Part shown: in pieces, positions 13,358-22,148 of the stretch
Layout of the letters: every line of letters begins with the position of its first letter
Numbering within the stretch: position 1 is the stretch's first letter
Assembly (NCBI GenBank): GCA_020431405.1
Contig: JAGQIK010000245.1
Location: forward strand, 1-40,728
Source of the DNA: Myxococcales bacterium
GTDB lineage: Bacteria; Myxococcota_A; Polyangia; GCA-2747355
Direction: 5' to 3'
Length of the DNA: 40,728 bases
The notes under the pieces: generated by a model
Databases searched by the model: none
What the model saw: only the letters and a program-made list of their open reading frames with translations
Told to the model about the DNA's origin: nothing
Translations under genes and position numbers: made by a program

Positions 13358-14863
13358 ATGGCGATCAAGTTCACCGAGATCGGGCAAACGCTCGTCCCGA
13401 CCGTCGCGGTCGAAACCAACCTCAACGCCGCGCGCATCAGCCTGCCGTCTCTGGCCAAGCGGCTGCTGCTGATCGGCTACGCGACGACGGCGGGCACCGG
13501 AACAGTCGGCACGGTCTATCGGATCACGAGTCTCGATCAGGCCGTGACGCTGTTCGGCAAGGGCTCCCAGCTCGCCGTCATGGTCGAAGCCGCGATGCGC
13601 GTCTCGACGCAGATGGAACTCTACGCCATCGAGTACGCCGAGAGCTCGGGAGGCAGCGCGGCGGCGGCGGCGCAGACCGTCACGATCGCCACCACGGCGA
13701 CAGGTCCGGGCGTCGTGACCGTCTGGGTTGCGGGGCGGCGCTTCGACGTCGGGATCGAGAGCGGCGACACGGCCACCGTCATCGGCGACGCGATCGAGAC
13801 CAAGGTCAACGCGCACCCGAACCTGCCCGTCACGGCGAGCAACTCGAGCGGCACGGTCACCTTCACATGCCGACAGATCGGCACCGAGGGCAACTCGATC
13901 GGCATCCGATCCGAGATCACCGCCGGCATCGCCACCACGTCAACGGACGGCGGCGCCACGCTGGCCTCTGGCGTCGACGGCAGCTCGGGCGGCGATCCGA
14001 CGTCGGTGCTCGCCAGCATCGCCGGCATGCGCTTTCACATCATGTGCCTCGGCACGAGCGACGACACGCGTGCGGGCGTGCTGCAGACGCACGTTGACAC
14101 CTACTCGACGGCGCTTGAGCAGAAGTGGGCGCGCGGCTACGTCGGCACGTGCGAGGCGGTCGGCAGCGGCGCCAGCACGCTCGCCGGGGCGCTCGACTCT
14201 TACCGCATGACCGTCGCCTGGCAGGAAGCCGGCGAGGTCGGAGAGGCCGAGCTCGCGGCGGCGTTCGCGGCGCGCCGTGCGGCGCAGTTCAACCGCAACG
14301 AAAACCTCGACGACGCTGTGCTCCCCGGCATCCCCGCGCAGTACAGCAAGAGCGTCTGGCCGCTGCGCTCAGAGCTTCAGGCGGCGCTCGAGGCCGGGCT
14401 TTCGCCGGTCGCGCCCCACGAGAACGGCACGGCGTTCATCGTGCGCGAGATCGTCTCTCGCACCACAGACCCGGCCTACCTCGATCCCGAGGAGTGCGAG
14501 ATCAGCGACTACGTCGACGAGGACCTGATCACGAACGCCAAGCGGCTGTTCCGTGGCCAGGCGCTCAAGTCGCTCTCGCCGGCCGGCACGTCGGGCGTGC
14601 TCACCCCGTCGCGGTTTCTCGCCTTCCTGCGCGGGCGTATGCTCGTATGGGACGAGGAACTCGACTACACCGAGGGGGCGCGCGCCGACTTCGAGAGCGA
14701 CAGCTACAAGCCCGTCGCGCAGATCAACGCCGCCGATCCCAAGTCGCGCATGGACGCCGGCTACATGTTCCGGCCGGTCGGACAGGCGCACGTCATCGCC
14801 ATCCGCAAAGACTACCTGCTGCCGACGCAGACCGATCCGCGCACGGTCAGCGTGCCGATCTAG
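13358..14863 (+). CDS. Tail sheath protein (Mu gpL-like)
   Basis: 501 residues; the contractile outer tube. The N-terminal strand is FTEIGQTLVPTVAVETN, and RLLLIGYATTAGTG leads to the conserved VTLFGKGSQLAVMVEAAMR. The C-terminal part has the typical SDYVDEDLITNAKRLFRG and DAGYMFRPVGQAHVIAIRKDYL. A domain of about 120 residues (about 105-210) is an insertion that would lie on the sheath surface. The SD AAGGA is well placed. Confidence 0.92.
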   Translation: MAIKFTEIGQTLVPTVAVETNLNAARISLPSLAKRLLLIGYATTAGTGTVGTVYRITSLDQAVTLFGKGSQLAVMVEAAMRVSTQMELYAIEYAESSGGSAAAAAQTVTIATTATGPGVVTVWVAGRRFDVGIESGDTATVIGDAIETKVNAHPNLPVTASNSSGTVTFTCRQIGTEGNSIGIRSEITAGIATTSTDGGATLASGVDGSSGGDPTSVLASIAGMRFHIMCLGTSDDTRAGVLQTHVDTYSTALEQKWARGYVGTCEAVGSGASTLAGALDSYRMTVAWQEAGEVGEAELAAAFAARRAAQFNRNENLDDAVLPGIPAQYSKSVWPLRSELQAALEAGLSPVAPHENGTAFIVREIVSRTTDPAYLDPEECEISDYVDEDLITNAKRLFRGQALKSLSPAGTSGVLTPSRFLAFLRGRMLVWDEELDYTEGARADFESDSYKPVAQINAADPKSRMDAGYMFRPVGQAHVIAIRKDYLLPTQTDPRTVSVPI

Positions 14864-14884
14864 CGCGCCGAAAGGACACGCCAC

Positions 14885-15262
14885 ATGGCCACCGAGTTTG
14901 TCAGCCGCGCGTTTCTCGACATCGAGGGGCAGATCGTCGTCTGCGAGTCGCTCAACTTCCGCATGACGACGAACACCGAGCCCGCCAAGGAGATGACGCA
15001 GAACAACCGCTCGCGCGGCTACATGGATGGCGTCCCCGAGTGGGAGGGCAGCGCGAAGGTCAACCGTCCACTCGGTGGCTTTCCGGTCGACTTCAACAAG
15101 CTGGCGCGCGACCGCACCGAGTTTGTTTCGACCAAGGTGTTTCAGGACGGCACCACGCAGAGTTACCTGCGCTGCCGCATCACCGAGATCAACGACTCGA
15201 GCGAGGCCGGCTCGTCGAGCAACGTCGAGCTGACGATCAAGGCCCTCGACAGCGACCCGTAG
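14885..15262 (+). CDS. Tail tube protein (Mu gpM-like)
   Basis: 125 residues, beta-rich, directly after the sheath. It carries FLDIEGQIVVCESLNFRMTTNTEPAKEMTQNNRSRGYMDG and a central strand pair typical of myovirus tube subunits. It forms the inner tube that is pushed through the envelope. SD AAAGGA precedes the ATG. Confidence 0.88.
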   Translation: MATEFVSRAFLDIEGQIVVCESLNFRMTTNTEPAKEMTQNNRSRGYMDGVPEWEGSAKVNRPLGGFPVDFNKLARDRTEFVSTKVFQDGTTQSYLRCRITEINDSSEAGSSSNVELTIKALDSDP

Positions 15263-15265
15263 GCG

Positions 15266-15811
15266 GTGGACGTCAGCCGATACCGCCTCGCCGCCCCGCA
15301 GCTTCGCCGCTTCCCCGGCACCCGCCAGCCCGTCTCTCTTCGCCCGCTTCCGCAAAACACGCTCGACAAGGCCCGCGCTGGCGTCGAGGCGCTGTTCGGC
15401 TTCGAGGGACTGCCTTGCGAGGGGGGCGCCTTCGACAGGGCCGTAGCGCTCGCCGTGCTGCGTCTGGCGACGGGTGAGACGTTGGAGCACATCACGCTGC
15501 GCCAGGCCGCTGAGCTTTCGGCGCTGTGGGTCGACGTGCAGGACGCGAGCACGCTCGACGATGATGCGCTCGACCGGCTCGACGCCGAGATCGAGCTGCA
15601 GATCGCCGAGGGCAAAGGGATCGCCGCCGGCGACGCCACGGCTGCGGCGCAGTGCCCCACCCCGCAGGACTTCTACGGGCGCCACGCACTAGACCTGACC
15701 GATGGTCAGCTGCTTTACTACCTGAGCCTGCGCGCAGTGCACGCGCGCGTCTACGGCGAGGAGGAACGATGCGTGAGCCTGGAGGAGCTTCGGAGGCGAG
15801 CCGGACGATAG
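15266..15811 (+). CDS. Tail assembly chaperone-like protein
   Basis: 181 residues from GTG 15266, mostly helical, with an acidic middle (DVQDASTLDDDALDRLDAEIELQIAEGKG). Its place between tube and tape measure, and the overlap of its end with the next gene in the -1 frame, are those of the Mu gp41/gp42 (lambda G/T) chaperone pair. Family assignment rests on context. It would coat the tape measure before tube polymerisation. Confidence 0.65.
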   Translation: MDVSRYRLAAPQLRRFPGTRQPVSLRPLPQNTLDKARAGVEALFGFEGLPCEGGAFDRAVALAVLRLATGETLEHITLRQAAELSALWVDVQDASTLDDDALDRLDAEIELQIAEGKGIAAGDATAAAQCPTPQDFYGRHALDLTDGQLLYYLSLRAVHARVYGEEERCVSLEELRRRAGR

Positions 15812-16296
15812 GCGACTACAAGTCGCAGCGGCGCCACGTCGAGCAGGTCAACTGGCCCGGCACCGAAAAGCCGGTCTGGGTGCTCTACCTCAGCGTCGAC
15901 GAGATCCAGCAAGCCACGTTCGCCGCGCGCGTCTACTTCGACACGAAGGCGCAGCGCATCGATCCAGCCAACGAAGTCATTCTCGATCGCGAGATCGAGT
16001 ACCAGATGCTTCAGCGGATGATCCTGCGCAGCGAAGACCCGAAGGCCAAGCTGTTTCCGCGCGTCGAAGACCTGCGCCCCGCCCTGTCCGTCAACGAGTG
16101 CCAGTATTTCATGGACGAACAGGAGCGCATCAAGATCGCCGAGTGGACGTCGTGGTTTGCCGAACTTGATCACCCCGCGCTGCGCCAGATCGCGCGCGTG
16201 CTCGACCTGCCGATGACGACAACCCCGACCGAGCTCGCCGAGGCCGTGCAAGGGCTGAGAGAGACTGCCGAAGCGCTGACAGAAGCGCTAAAGTAG
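15769..16296 (+). CDS. Second tail assembly chaperone-like protein
   Basis: 175 residues. ATG 15769 has an excellent SD (GAGGAGG about 5 nt upstream) and lies inside the end of the previous gene (43-nt overlap, -1 relative frame). Content is helical with RVYFDTKAQRIDPANEVILDREIEYQMLQRMILRS. It may be translated independently from its SD, by -1 frameshift from the upstream gene, or both; I saw no good slippery heptamer. It precedes the tape measure. Confidence 0.65.
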   Translation: MREPGGASEASRTIGDYKSQRRHVEQVNWPGTEKPVWVLYLSVDEIQQATFAARVYFDTKAQRIDPANEVILDREIEYQMLQRMILRSEDPKAKLFPRVEDLRPALSVNECQYFMDEQERIKIAEWTSWFAELDHPALRQIARVLDLPMTTTPTELAEAVQGLRETAEALTEALK

Positions 16297-16300
16297 AGTC

Positions 16301-18100
16301 GTGGCCGAGACCGTCTCCATTCGCCTCAACGAGACCGGGTCGTCGCGCGTCGCCGGCGGCTTCGACCGCGTCGGCCGGGCGATGGACCGGACCGGGCAGA
16401 CGGGCAAGCGCGTTGCGCAGACCATCACGCGCAACTGGCAGTCGCTCTACAATGTCGGCTCGCGACTCGTCGGCGTGTTCAACGGCCTCGGCGCTGGGCT
16501 GAGCGCGAAGAAGATCCTCGACTTCGACGACGCCCTCGGGCAGCTGCAGGTCGAGACCGGCAAGAGCAACGCCTACATGATGAACCTGCGCAACAACGTC
16601 CTCGCGACGGGTGCGCAGTACGGCGTGAGCAAAGACAAGATCGCCGAGTTCATCCAGATCTTGCAAGACCAAGGCGGCCACTTCGATCTCGCGACGCGCC
16701 TGATGAAGCGCGCGACGATGATCAGCAAGGCCACTGGCGCCGAGATGAGCAACCTCGCCAGCATCGCTGCGGCGCTCAAGAACAATCTCAACTGGTCGGA
16801 CTCGCGCATCCTCGACTACTTCGCGCGCCTCAACGCGCAGGCCATCTCGGGCACACTCAACTTCAAAAAGATGAGCCAGGTCGCCGCCCCGCTGATCGGC
16901 GCCGCTGCCAACACGAACCAAGACGTGGGCAAGCTCGGCGCCATGATGCAGACGGTCGGCAACGTCTTCGGTGGAAAGCAGAACCAAGCGCGCACGGCCG
17001 TCGTCGCGATGCTCGACCAGCTGCAGATGAAGTCCGACAAGATCAAGAAGACGCTCGGCGTCGACATCTTCGCGGGCATCGATCCGAAGACGGGCAAGAA
17101 GAAACTGCGCGACGTCGAAGCGATCCTCATCGACATCTTCAAGAAGACGAAGGGCGACGTCGGCGGCAAGAAGGGCCTCGCGCAGATCTTCAGCCGGTCA
17201 TCGCTGAAAGCGATCACGGCGCTTTCGGGGTCATTCGACTTCAAGACGGGCCGCTTTGGCGGGCAATACAAGAAGTCCCTCGACGCCTACAATGACGTCG
17301 AGAAAGGATCGATGAAGACGCAGCTTCAGCGCCGGCAGACCGGCATCGCCGCCGAGAGCGAGCGGCTCAAGCGCGCCATGGCGTCGCTCGAGCAGAAGTT
17401 TCAGACCCTCGGCAAGAAGCTGGCCGTGTGGGTCAGCCAGAACCTTGGCAAAGCGCTCGGCATCGGCGCGGCCGGGCTCGCCGCCTATAAGCTGGGGCCG
17501 AAGCTGCTCGGATGGATCGCGGGCAAGTTCGCCGGCGGTGGCGCAGCGGGTGGCGCGGGCATGCTCGGCGTGCAGAAGGTCTGGGTCATGAATCCCGGCT
17601 TCGGCGGCACGCCGGGGGCGCCAGGGGCGCCAGGCGCTGGAACGGCGGCCAAGGTGTTCGGCGGGATCGCCGCGGGCGCCGCGGGCTACGCCGCTGGCAC
17701 GTACCTGGATCGCAAGCTGGGCCTCAGTGACAAACTGAGCGACACGGCGCGCGGAGGACTGCGCGGCGCGGCTAGCGCGGTAGCGGTGCAGCGACACACC
17801 GACAACGTCGCCATCGGCACGATCCAGCGCCAAGCGGCCACGTTCGCCGCCATCGCACAGCGCGCGCAGGCAGGCGGGCGACAAACGTTTCAGTACACTG
17901 GCGCCGGTGGGCAGGTGCAGACGGCCGCGGCGACGCAGGCAGGCGCCGCGCAAGCGCTACAGGCCGCCGCGAAGAAAGAGGGCGTGCAGCTTTCGACGGC
18001 CGACGCGCTCAAGATCATCGCGCAGAATATCAAGGTGGAGGTCAACGCGTCCGGCCTCGACAAGCCGAGTACGCAGGTCACGCGAGGCACGCCGCAATGA
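16301..18100 (+). CDS. Tail tape measure protein
   Basis: 599 residues from GTG 16301, with TAAAGT exactly 6 nt before it and no SD. The N-terminus (SIRLNETGSSRVAGGFDRVGRAMDRTGQTGKRV) and the following helix with FNGLGAGLSAKKILDFDDALGQLQVETGKS match TP901-type tape measures. Two glycine/alanine-rich hydrophobic stretches around residues 385-475 fit membrane insertion segments. It sets tail length and is short for the family, so the tail should be modest. Confidence 0.9.
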   Translation: MAETVSIRLNETGSSRVAGGFDRVGRAMDRTGQTGKRVAQTITRNWQSLYNVGSRLVGVFNGLGAGLSAKKILDFDDALGQLQVETGKSNAYMMNLRNNVLATGAQYGVSKDKIAEFIQILQDQGGHFDLATRLMKRATMISKATGAEMSNLASIAAALKNNLNWSDSRILDYFARLNAQAISGTLNFKKMSQVAAPLIGAAANTNQDVGKLGAMMQTVGNVFGGKQNQARTAVVAMLDQLQMKSDKIKKTLGVDIFAGIDPKTGKKKLRDVEAILIDIFKKTKGDVGGKKGLAQIFSRSSLKAITALSGSFDFKTGRFGGQYKKSLDAYNDVEKGSMKTQLQRRQTGIAAESERLKRAMASLEQKFQTLGKKLAVWVSQNLGKALGIGAAGLAAYKLGPKLLGWIAGKFAGGGAAGGAGMLGVQKVWVMNPGFGGTPGAPGAPGAGTAAKVFGGIAAGAAGYAAGTYLDRKLGLSDKLSDTARGGLRGAASAVAVQRHTDNVAIGTIQRQAATFAAIAQRAQAGGRQTFQYTGAGGQVQTAAATQAGAAQALQAAAKKEGVQLSTADALKIIAQNIKVEVNASGLDKPSTQVTRGTPQ

Positions 18101-18966
18101 GTTGGGATGACGGCGATCTAGTCCAGGCCAGCTTTCGCGGCTTCGCGTTCGCTGTCGAGCGCGTCTCCGACAGCATCGACCGGCGCGTGATCGAGCACGA
18201 GTTTCTTTACCGCGACGGCGCCAACCTCGACGACACCGGCCGGCGCGCGCGGCCGTTTCGCTTCACCGCGTTCTTTCTCGGCCCGGGCTACCTCGCCGAG
18301 CTCACCGCGTTCATGCGGATCTGCGACGAGGGCAAGACCGGCACGCTCGTGCACCCGCTGTTCGGGCAGTTTCAGGCAAAGTGCGTCAAGTGCGATCCGT
18401 CGCACAGCCACGAGCGGCGCAACCACGCCTCGCTCGAACTCGAGTTCAAAGAGGACGGCACCAACACGCGTCAGGCCATCATCCAGACGGCCAAGTCGGC
18501 GGCGCAGTCGCTTTCCACGACGCAGTCGCAGGCGCAAACCGATCTCGATGGCCTCGGGCTGTCTGCCGACGACACGACCGCCACGCAGGCAGCCATCGAC
18601 AACGCAGGCACGTTCGCTGACGACATCGAGGCGACCCCAGACGATCTGAGCGCGCGCTACGACGAGCTGCGCAAGTCCGTCGATGAAGCCGTCGACGAGC
18701 TCGAAGCGATCGATCCGACGACCACTTGGCAGGTGGCGCAAGGCGTGCGCGACATGCTCACCGATGCGCAGACGCTCAAGGAGGCGGTCGAGACCGTCTC
18801 GCGCCAAGTGCTTGCCCGCCCCGTGCCCTCGGCGTTGACGCTGCGCCTGCTCGCGCTCGATCTCTACGACGATCCCGAGCGCGACATCGACCTGTTGCGG
18901 CTGAACAAGGTGCGCAACCCCTTCATGATCCCGGCAGGCGCCGAGCTGCTGGTCTACAGCGAGTAG
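18097..18966 (+). CDS. Baseplate hub protein, DNA circularisation N-terminal (Mu gpN-like)
   Basis: 289 residues. The N-terminal roughly 100 match the circularisation/gpN family (ASFRGFAFAVERVSDSIDRRVIEHEFLYRDGANLDDTGR). A Cys/His stretch (AKCVKCDPSHSHERRNHASLELEF) follows. The C-terminus is helical and ends in NKVRNPFMIPAGAELLVYSE, a LysM-like hub end. ATG 18097 overlaps the tape measure stop (ATGA). Confidence 0.85.
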   Translation: MSWDDGDLVQASFRGFAFAVERVSDSIDRRVIEHEFLYRDGANLDDTGRRARPFRFTAFFLGPGYLAELTAFMRICDEGKTGTLVHPLFGQFQAKCVKCDPSHSHERRNHASLELEFKEDGTNTRQAIIQTAKSAAQSLSTTQSQAQTDLDGLGLSADDTTATQAAIDNAGTFADDIEATPDDLSARYDELRKSVDEAVDELEAIDPTTTWQVAQGVRDMLTDAQTLKEAVETVSRQVLARPVPSALTLRLLALDLYDDPERDIDLLRLNKVRNPFMIPAGAELLVYSE

Positions 18967-18970
18967 CGTC

Positions 18971-20179
18971 GTGGCCCGGTCTGAGGTGCGCTTGTTCGTC
19001 GACGGCAACGAGCTTCAGGCGTCGGAGTGGAGCATCGAGAGCGATCTGCTGCAGCCCGCCGATGCCTTTGAGGTCACCGTACCGAACCCGCAGGGAAGGC
19101 TCTCGTACCTCGCCGATCTCATGCTGCCCGGCTGCTCGGTGCTCGTTGACGACACCGTGCAGATGACGGGCTACGTCGACAGCGTGACGCAGGATGGCCA
19201 GCCCGGCACCGGCAACGTGTTGCGCTTTTCAGGCCGCGATGCGTTTGGGCAACTCGTCGACTGCGCCGCCGCACCTCAGTCGCTAGCAAATCACGACGTG
19301 CTCATGATGGCGATCAAGCTGGCCGGCGCGTTCGTGCCCGACTGGATCGTTGACAACGAGGCCAACCGGCTCAAGCTGCAGCGCGCGCGCCGGCAGTACG
19401 CGCGGATCGCCAAAGAGGTCAAAGACGACGCGCTGACGTTTCGCGCTGACAACCTATCGCCGTCGTTCGCCGAGACCGCGAAGAGCGTTAGTCGGCTCAA
19501 TCAGAAGCGCCTCGCCATCGCCAAAGCCAACCTCGCGGCCATCCGTGCGACAGTCTTTCCCCGCGTCAAGATCGAGCCCGGCGAGTCGATCATGGACGTA
19601 CTAACGAAGGCGGCCAAGAAGACGGGCATGCTCGTGTGGCTCGCAGCAGACGGGACCGGGGTTATCGCCAAGCCGCACTACGACCAGGCGGCGCAGTACG
19701 AGATCCACCTGCACAAGCCATCGAGCCCGCTGAAAGACCGCAACAACGTCAAGGGCTACAGCCACACGCACACGCACAACACGCGCTATCAGACGTGGCG
19801 ACAACTCGGGTGGTCACCCAACACCAAGAGCACGGCGGGCCAGGGCTCGCGCCACGCCGTCACGATCACCGACAGCGACATCACGTTGCCGCGCCTGAAG
19901 ATCTTTCCGCGCAGCACGCAGAGCCGAAAGCACGCCAAGAAGACGATCCGCCGAGAGTACGAGCGCTCGCTGTTCGATGCGGTCCAGCTTTCCTACACCG
20001 TCGAAGGGCACACGCAGAACGGACTGCTGTGGCAGATCGACACGCTGTGCTCGGTGGACGACACCGTCACCGGCCACCAGGACACCTACTACGTCACGCG
20101 GCGCCGCTTCTCGGGCAGCCTGAGCGGAAGCCAGGTCACTGAGGTAAGCTTGCGTCGAAAGGGGCTGCTGCTGCCGTGA
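18971..20179 (+). CDS. Baseplate hub protein (Mu gpP/gp44-like, gpD superfamily)
   Basis: 402 residues from GTG 18971. Signature segments are VRLFVDGNELQASEWSIESDLLQPADAFEVTVPNPQGR, GCSVLVDDTVQMTGYVDSV and RFSGRDAFGQLVDCAAAP. The C-terminus holds LWQIDTLCSVDDTVTGHQDTYYVTRRRFSGS. It forms the gp27-like ring on which the spike sits. The stop overlaps the next GTG (GTGA). Confidence 0.88.
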   Translation: MARSEVRLFVDGNELQASEWSIESDLLQPADAFEVTVPNPQGRLSYLADLMLPGCSVLVDDTVQMTGYVDSVTQDGQPGTGNVLRFSGRDAFGQLVDCAAAPQSLANHDVLMMAIKLAGAFVPDWIVDNEANRLKLQRARRQYARIAKEVKDDALTFRADNLSPSFAETAKSVSRLNQKRLAIAKANLAAIRATVFPRVKIEPGESIMDVLTKAAKKTGMLVWLAADGTGVIAKPHYDQAAQYEIHLHKPSSPLKDRNNVKGYSHTHTHNTRYQTWRQLGWSPNTKSTAGQGSRHAVTITDSDITLPRLKIFPRSTQSRKHAKKTIRREYERSLFDAVQLSYTVEGHTQNGLLWQIDTLCSVDDTVTGHQDTYYVTRRRFSGSLSGSQVTEVSLRRKGLLLP

Positions 20180-20757
20180 TTGATGCTGTGCGCCGCATGA
20201 TCGACTCCGCGCGCGACGAGCTCTCGCAGCTCATCCGCCGCGGCCTCGTGAGCCTCGGGCAGTCGGACAACCAAGTCACGCTCGAGGGCTACGACGGCGA
20301 GGCGTTCCCCGACGCGGAGATGTGGCAGCAGTTCGGGCTGGTATCGATGCCGCCGGCCGGCGCTGAGGCGCTGTTCTGCGTCATCGATGCGGACGGCATC
20401 CACCCTATCTGCTTCGCCACCAACGTGCGTGACGAGCGCCCGACCGGGCTAACGTCGGGCGACGCGATGCTGTACGCCAAGAAGAGCGGCAGCGACCGCG
20501 CGAGCGTGCACTGCAAGGCTGACGCGTCGGTGGCGATCGGCGGAACGAAGCTGGGCACGTACGGCGCGACGCCGGTAGCACAACAAAGCGTCAACACACT
20601 GACGGACTCGACCACGGGAACACCAGGCAGCACGATCGGCCCTGCAGTGGGTGCCGGCAACTGCGACGCCACGGCCGTCAACAACAATTTCGCCACGGTC
20701 AACGCCAAGCTGAACGAGATCCGCACCGTGCTCGTCAACCTGGGACTGCTGTCGTGA
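20176..20757 (+). CDS. Baseplate spike protein (Mu gp45-like)
   Basis: 193 residues. An N-terminal OB-like domain (GLVSLGQSDNQVTLEGYDGEAFPDAEMWQQFGLVSMPPAGAEALF) is followed by a repeated beta-strand region (CKADASVAIGGTKLGTYG) suited to a trimeric spike, then an asparagine-rich end. It punctures the outer membrane or envelope. GTG 20176 overlaps the hub gene stop. Confidence 0.85.
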   Translation: MIDAVRRMIDSARDELSQLIRRGLVSLGQSDNQVTLEGYDGEAFPDAEMWQQFGLVSMPPAGAEALFCVIDADGIHPICFATNVRDERPTGLTSGDAMLYAKKSGSDRASVHCKADASVAIGGTKLGTYGATPVAQQSVNTLTDSTTGTPGSTIGPAVGAGNCDATAVNNNFATVNAKLNEIRTVLVNLGLLS

Positions 20758-22148
20758 CATTGACGCTCGTCAAGTCGTTTACGGCGTACAACGAAAGCGG
20801 GCTGACCATCTCACCCGCCGGCGGCGTCAATGCCTCAACATGGTCGAGCGGCCTCGACGCCGACAGCACACCCAAGGATCTATGGACCGGCGGCGCGCTG
20901 ATCGGCCATCGCATCTACGCTGCCCTTGCCAACTATATCGCTGGGACAGTCGCCAATCAGCGATTCATGGTCGAGATCCCGTTCCCCGGTGACACCGATC
21001 TGCACTGGCTCGACCCGTTCTGGACCACCAATGTATTCCGTCACGGCCTCGCGCTGTTCACCGACGACAGCAACGGCTATCTGGTCGAGTACGGCCAGGA
21101 CGGCGCCAAGCTGTGGATCTATCGCGTCGACGCGGGTGTGCTCACCGAGCTGTGGAGCTACGGCGCGACGCAGTCGGGCTACCCGAACGCCGACCCGTTG
21201 CGCATCTACTTCAACGGCAGCGCCGACGCGTGGACGCTGCCCGAGACGGGCGACCCGTCGCTTGCGGCTGGATACGTCGGATTGGTCTGCGACGACGGCG
21301 CCGGCAATATCGGACTGCGCGTGCAGGAGACATGGACGCCATCGGGCGATCCGGTTTACGTCGGCGAGTATACGCGCAACCCGATTCCTGGCTTCGCGAG
21401 CCAGTACGGGTGGGTGTCGATCCCGAGCCTGGACATCTATCAGGAATTCGACACGCCACAAACTGACTTTTCGCCGACGATTATTCGCCGCATCACTGGG
21501 GAAGTGCTGATTTTCACCTTCAGCAACACGACTGCGGTGCTTGACGTCACGAGCATGTCGATTGGCGGTGTCCCTGCAGTTTCCGGCAACGCGATCAATC
21601 GCAGCTATTTCTCTGGCGAGGTTTCGCAGGGCGCCTTGACGACGACCGTTACACTTGTTCCCCTTAGGAACCATTGGGGTGCGACGCGATCGGTCACATG
21701 GAACGTGACGCTAGATAATGGCGCATCGCACGCGCTATCGGGAGGGTTGCTGATGTTGCCCACGAGACAAACGACGGGCGACGCGATCCTGATCAATGAC
21801 GATCTCAACTACGAGGTGGACGACGCCGGGCACCTCAAGCGCGACAACACCCCCGAGACCCGTGACCGGCTGCGCATCCGCGGAAAGCGCGGGCGTTGGA
21901 TCGGCAACCCCAACTTCGGGATGCGCGCCCCGCCGAAGCTCACGAAGAATGCGCAGAAGGCGCTCGAGAACAACATCCGCGAGGCGCTTCAGCCGCTGCT
22001 CGATGACGGCACCTACACTGACATCAGGTTCGGGGGCTTCGCTGTCGATCGCCGAGGTGGCATAATCGGGATCGCCTACATGCCCGTGCTCGCCAGCGGG
22101 CGCGTGTTGTCTCTCGTGGCGCCGCTTGCCGGCCAAGGTGTGCTGTGA
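20754..22148 (+). CDS. Baseplate wedge (Mu gp46-like) fused to N-terminal adhesin-like domain
   Basis: 464 residues. The last roughly 130 are a GP46/gp25-like wedge protein (TGDAILINDDLNYEVDDAGHL, then RIRGKRGRWIGNPNFGMRAPPKL and ALQPLLDDGTYTDI). The first roughly 330 are a beta-rich domain resembling a concanavalin/jelly-roll fold, an unusual extension for this small wedge protein. DNA at about 21430-21770 looks less GC-rich than its surroundings, suggesting acquisition. An internal SD and ATG at the domain border (21753) could release the wedge part alone. GTG 20754 overlaps the spike stop. Confidence 0.8.
   Translation: MTLTLVKSFTAYNESGLTISPAGGVNASTWSSGLDADSTPKDLWTGGALIGHRIYAALANYIAGTVANQRFMVEIPFPGDTDLHWLDPFWTTNVFRHGLALFTDDSNGYLVEYGQDGAKLWIYRVDAGVLTELWSYGATQSGYPNADPLRIYFNGSADAWTLPETGDPSLAAGYVGLVCDDGAGNIGLRVQETWTPSGDPVYVGEYTRNPIPGFASQYGWVSIPSLDIYQEFDTPQTDFSPTIIRRITGEVLIFTFSNTTAVLDVTSMSIGGVPAVSGNAINRSYFSGEVSQGALTTTVTLVPLRNHWGATRSVTWNVTLDNGASHALSGGLLMLPTRQTTGDAILINDDLNYEVDDAGHLKRDNTPETRDRLRIRGKRGRWIGNPNFGMRAPPKLTKNAQKALENNIREALQPLLDDGTYTDIRFGGFAVDRRGGIIGIAYMPVLASGRVLSLVAPLAGQGVL
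21753..22148 (+). CDS. Nested standalone gp46-like wedge
   Basis: ATG 21753 is in frame in the preceding gene, with GGAGGG 6 nt upstream. It begins MLPTRQTTGDAILINDDLNY, exactly where the gp46 domain starts, and gives a 131-residue protein, the usual size of gp46. Whether both the long and short forms are made is unknown; the position of the SD is the evidence. Confidence 0.5.
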   Translation: MLPTRQTTGDAILINDDLNYEVDDAGHLKRDNTPETRDRLRIRGKRGRWIGNPNFGMRAPPKLTKNAQKALENNIREALQPLLDDGTYTDIRFGGFAVDRRGGIIGIAYMPVLASGRVLSLVAPLAGQGVL

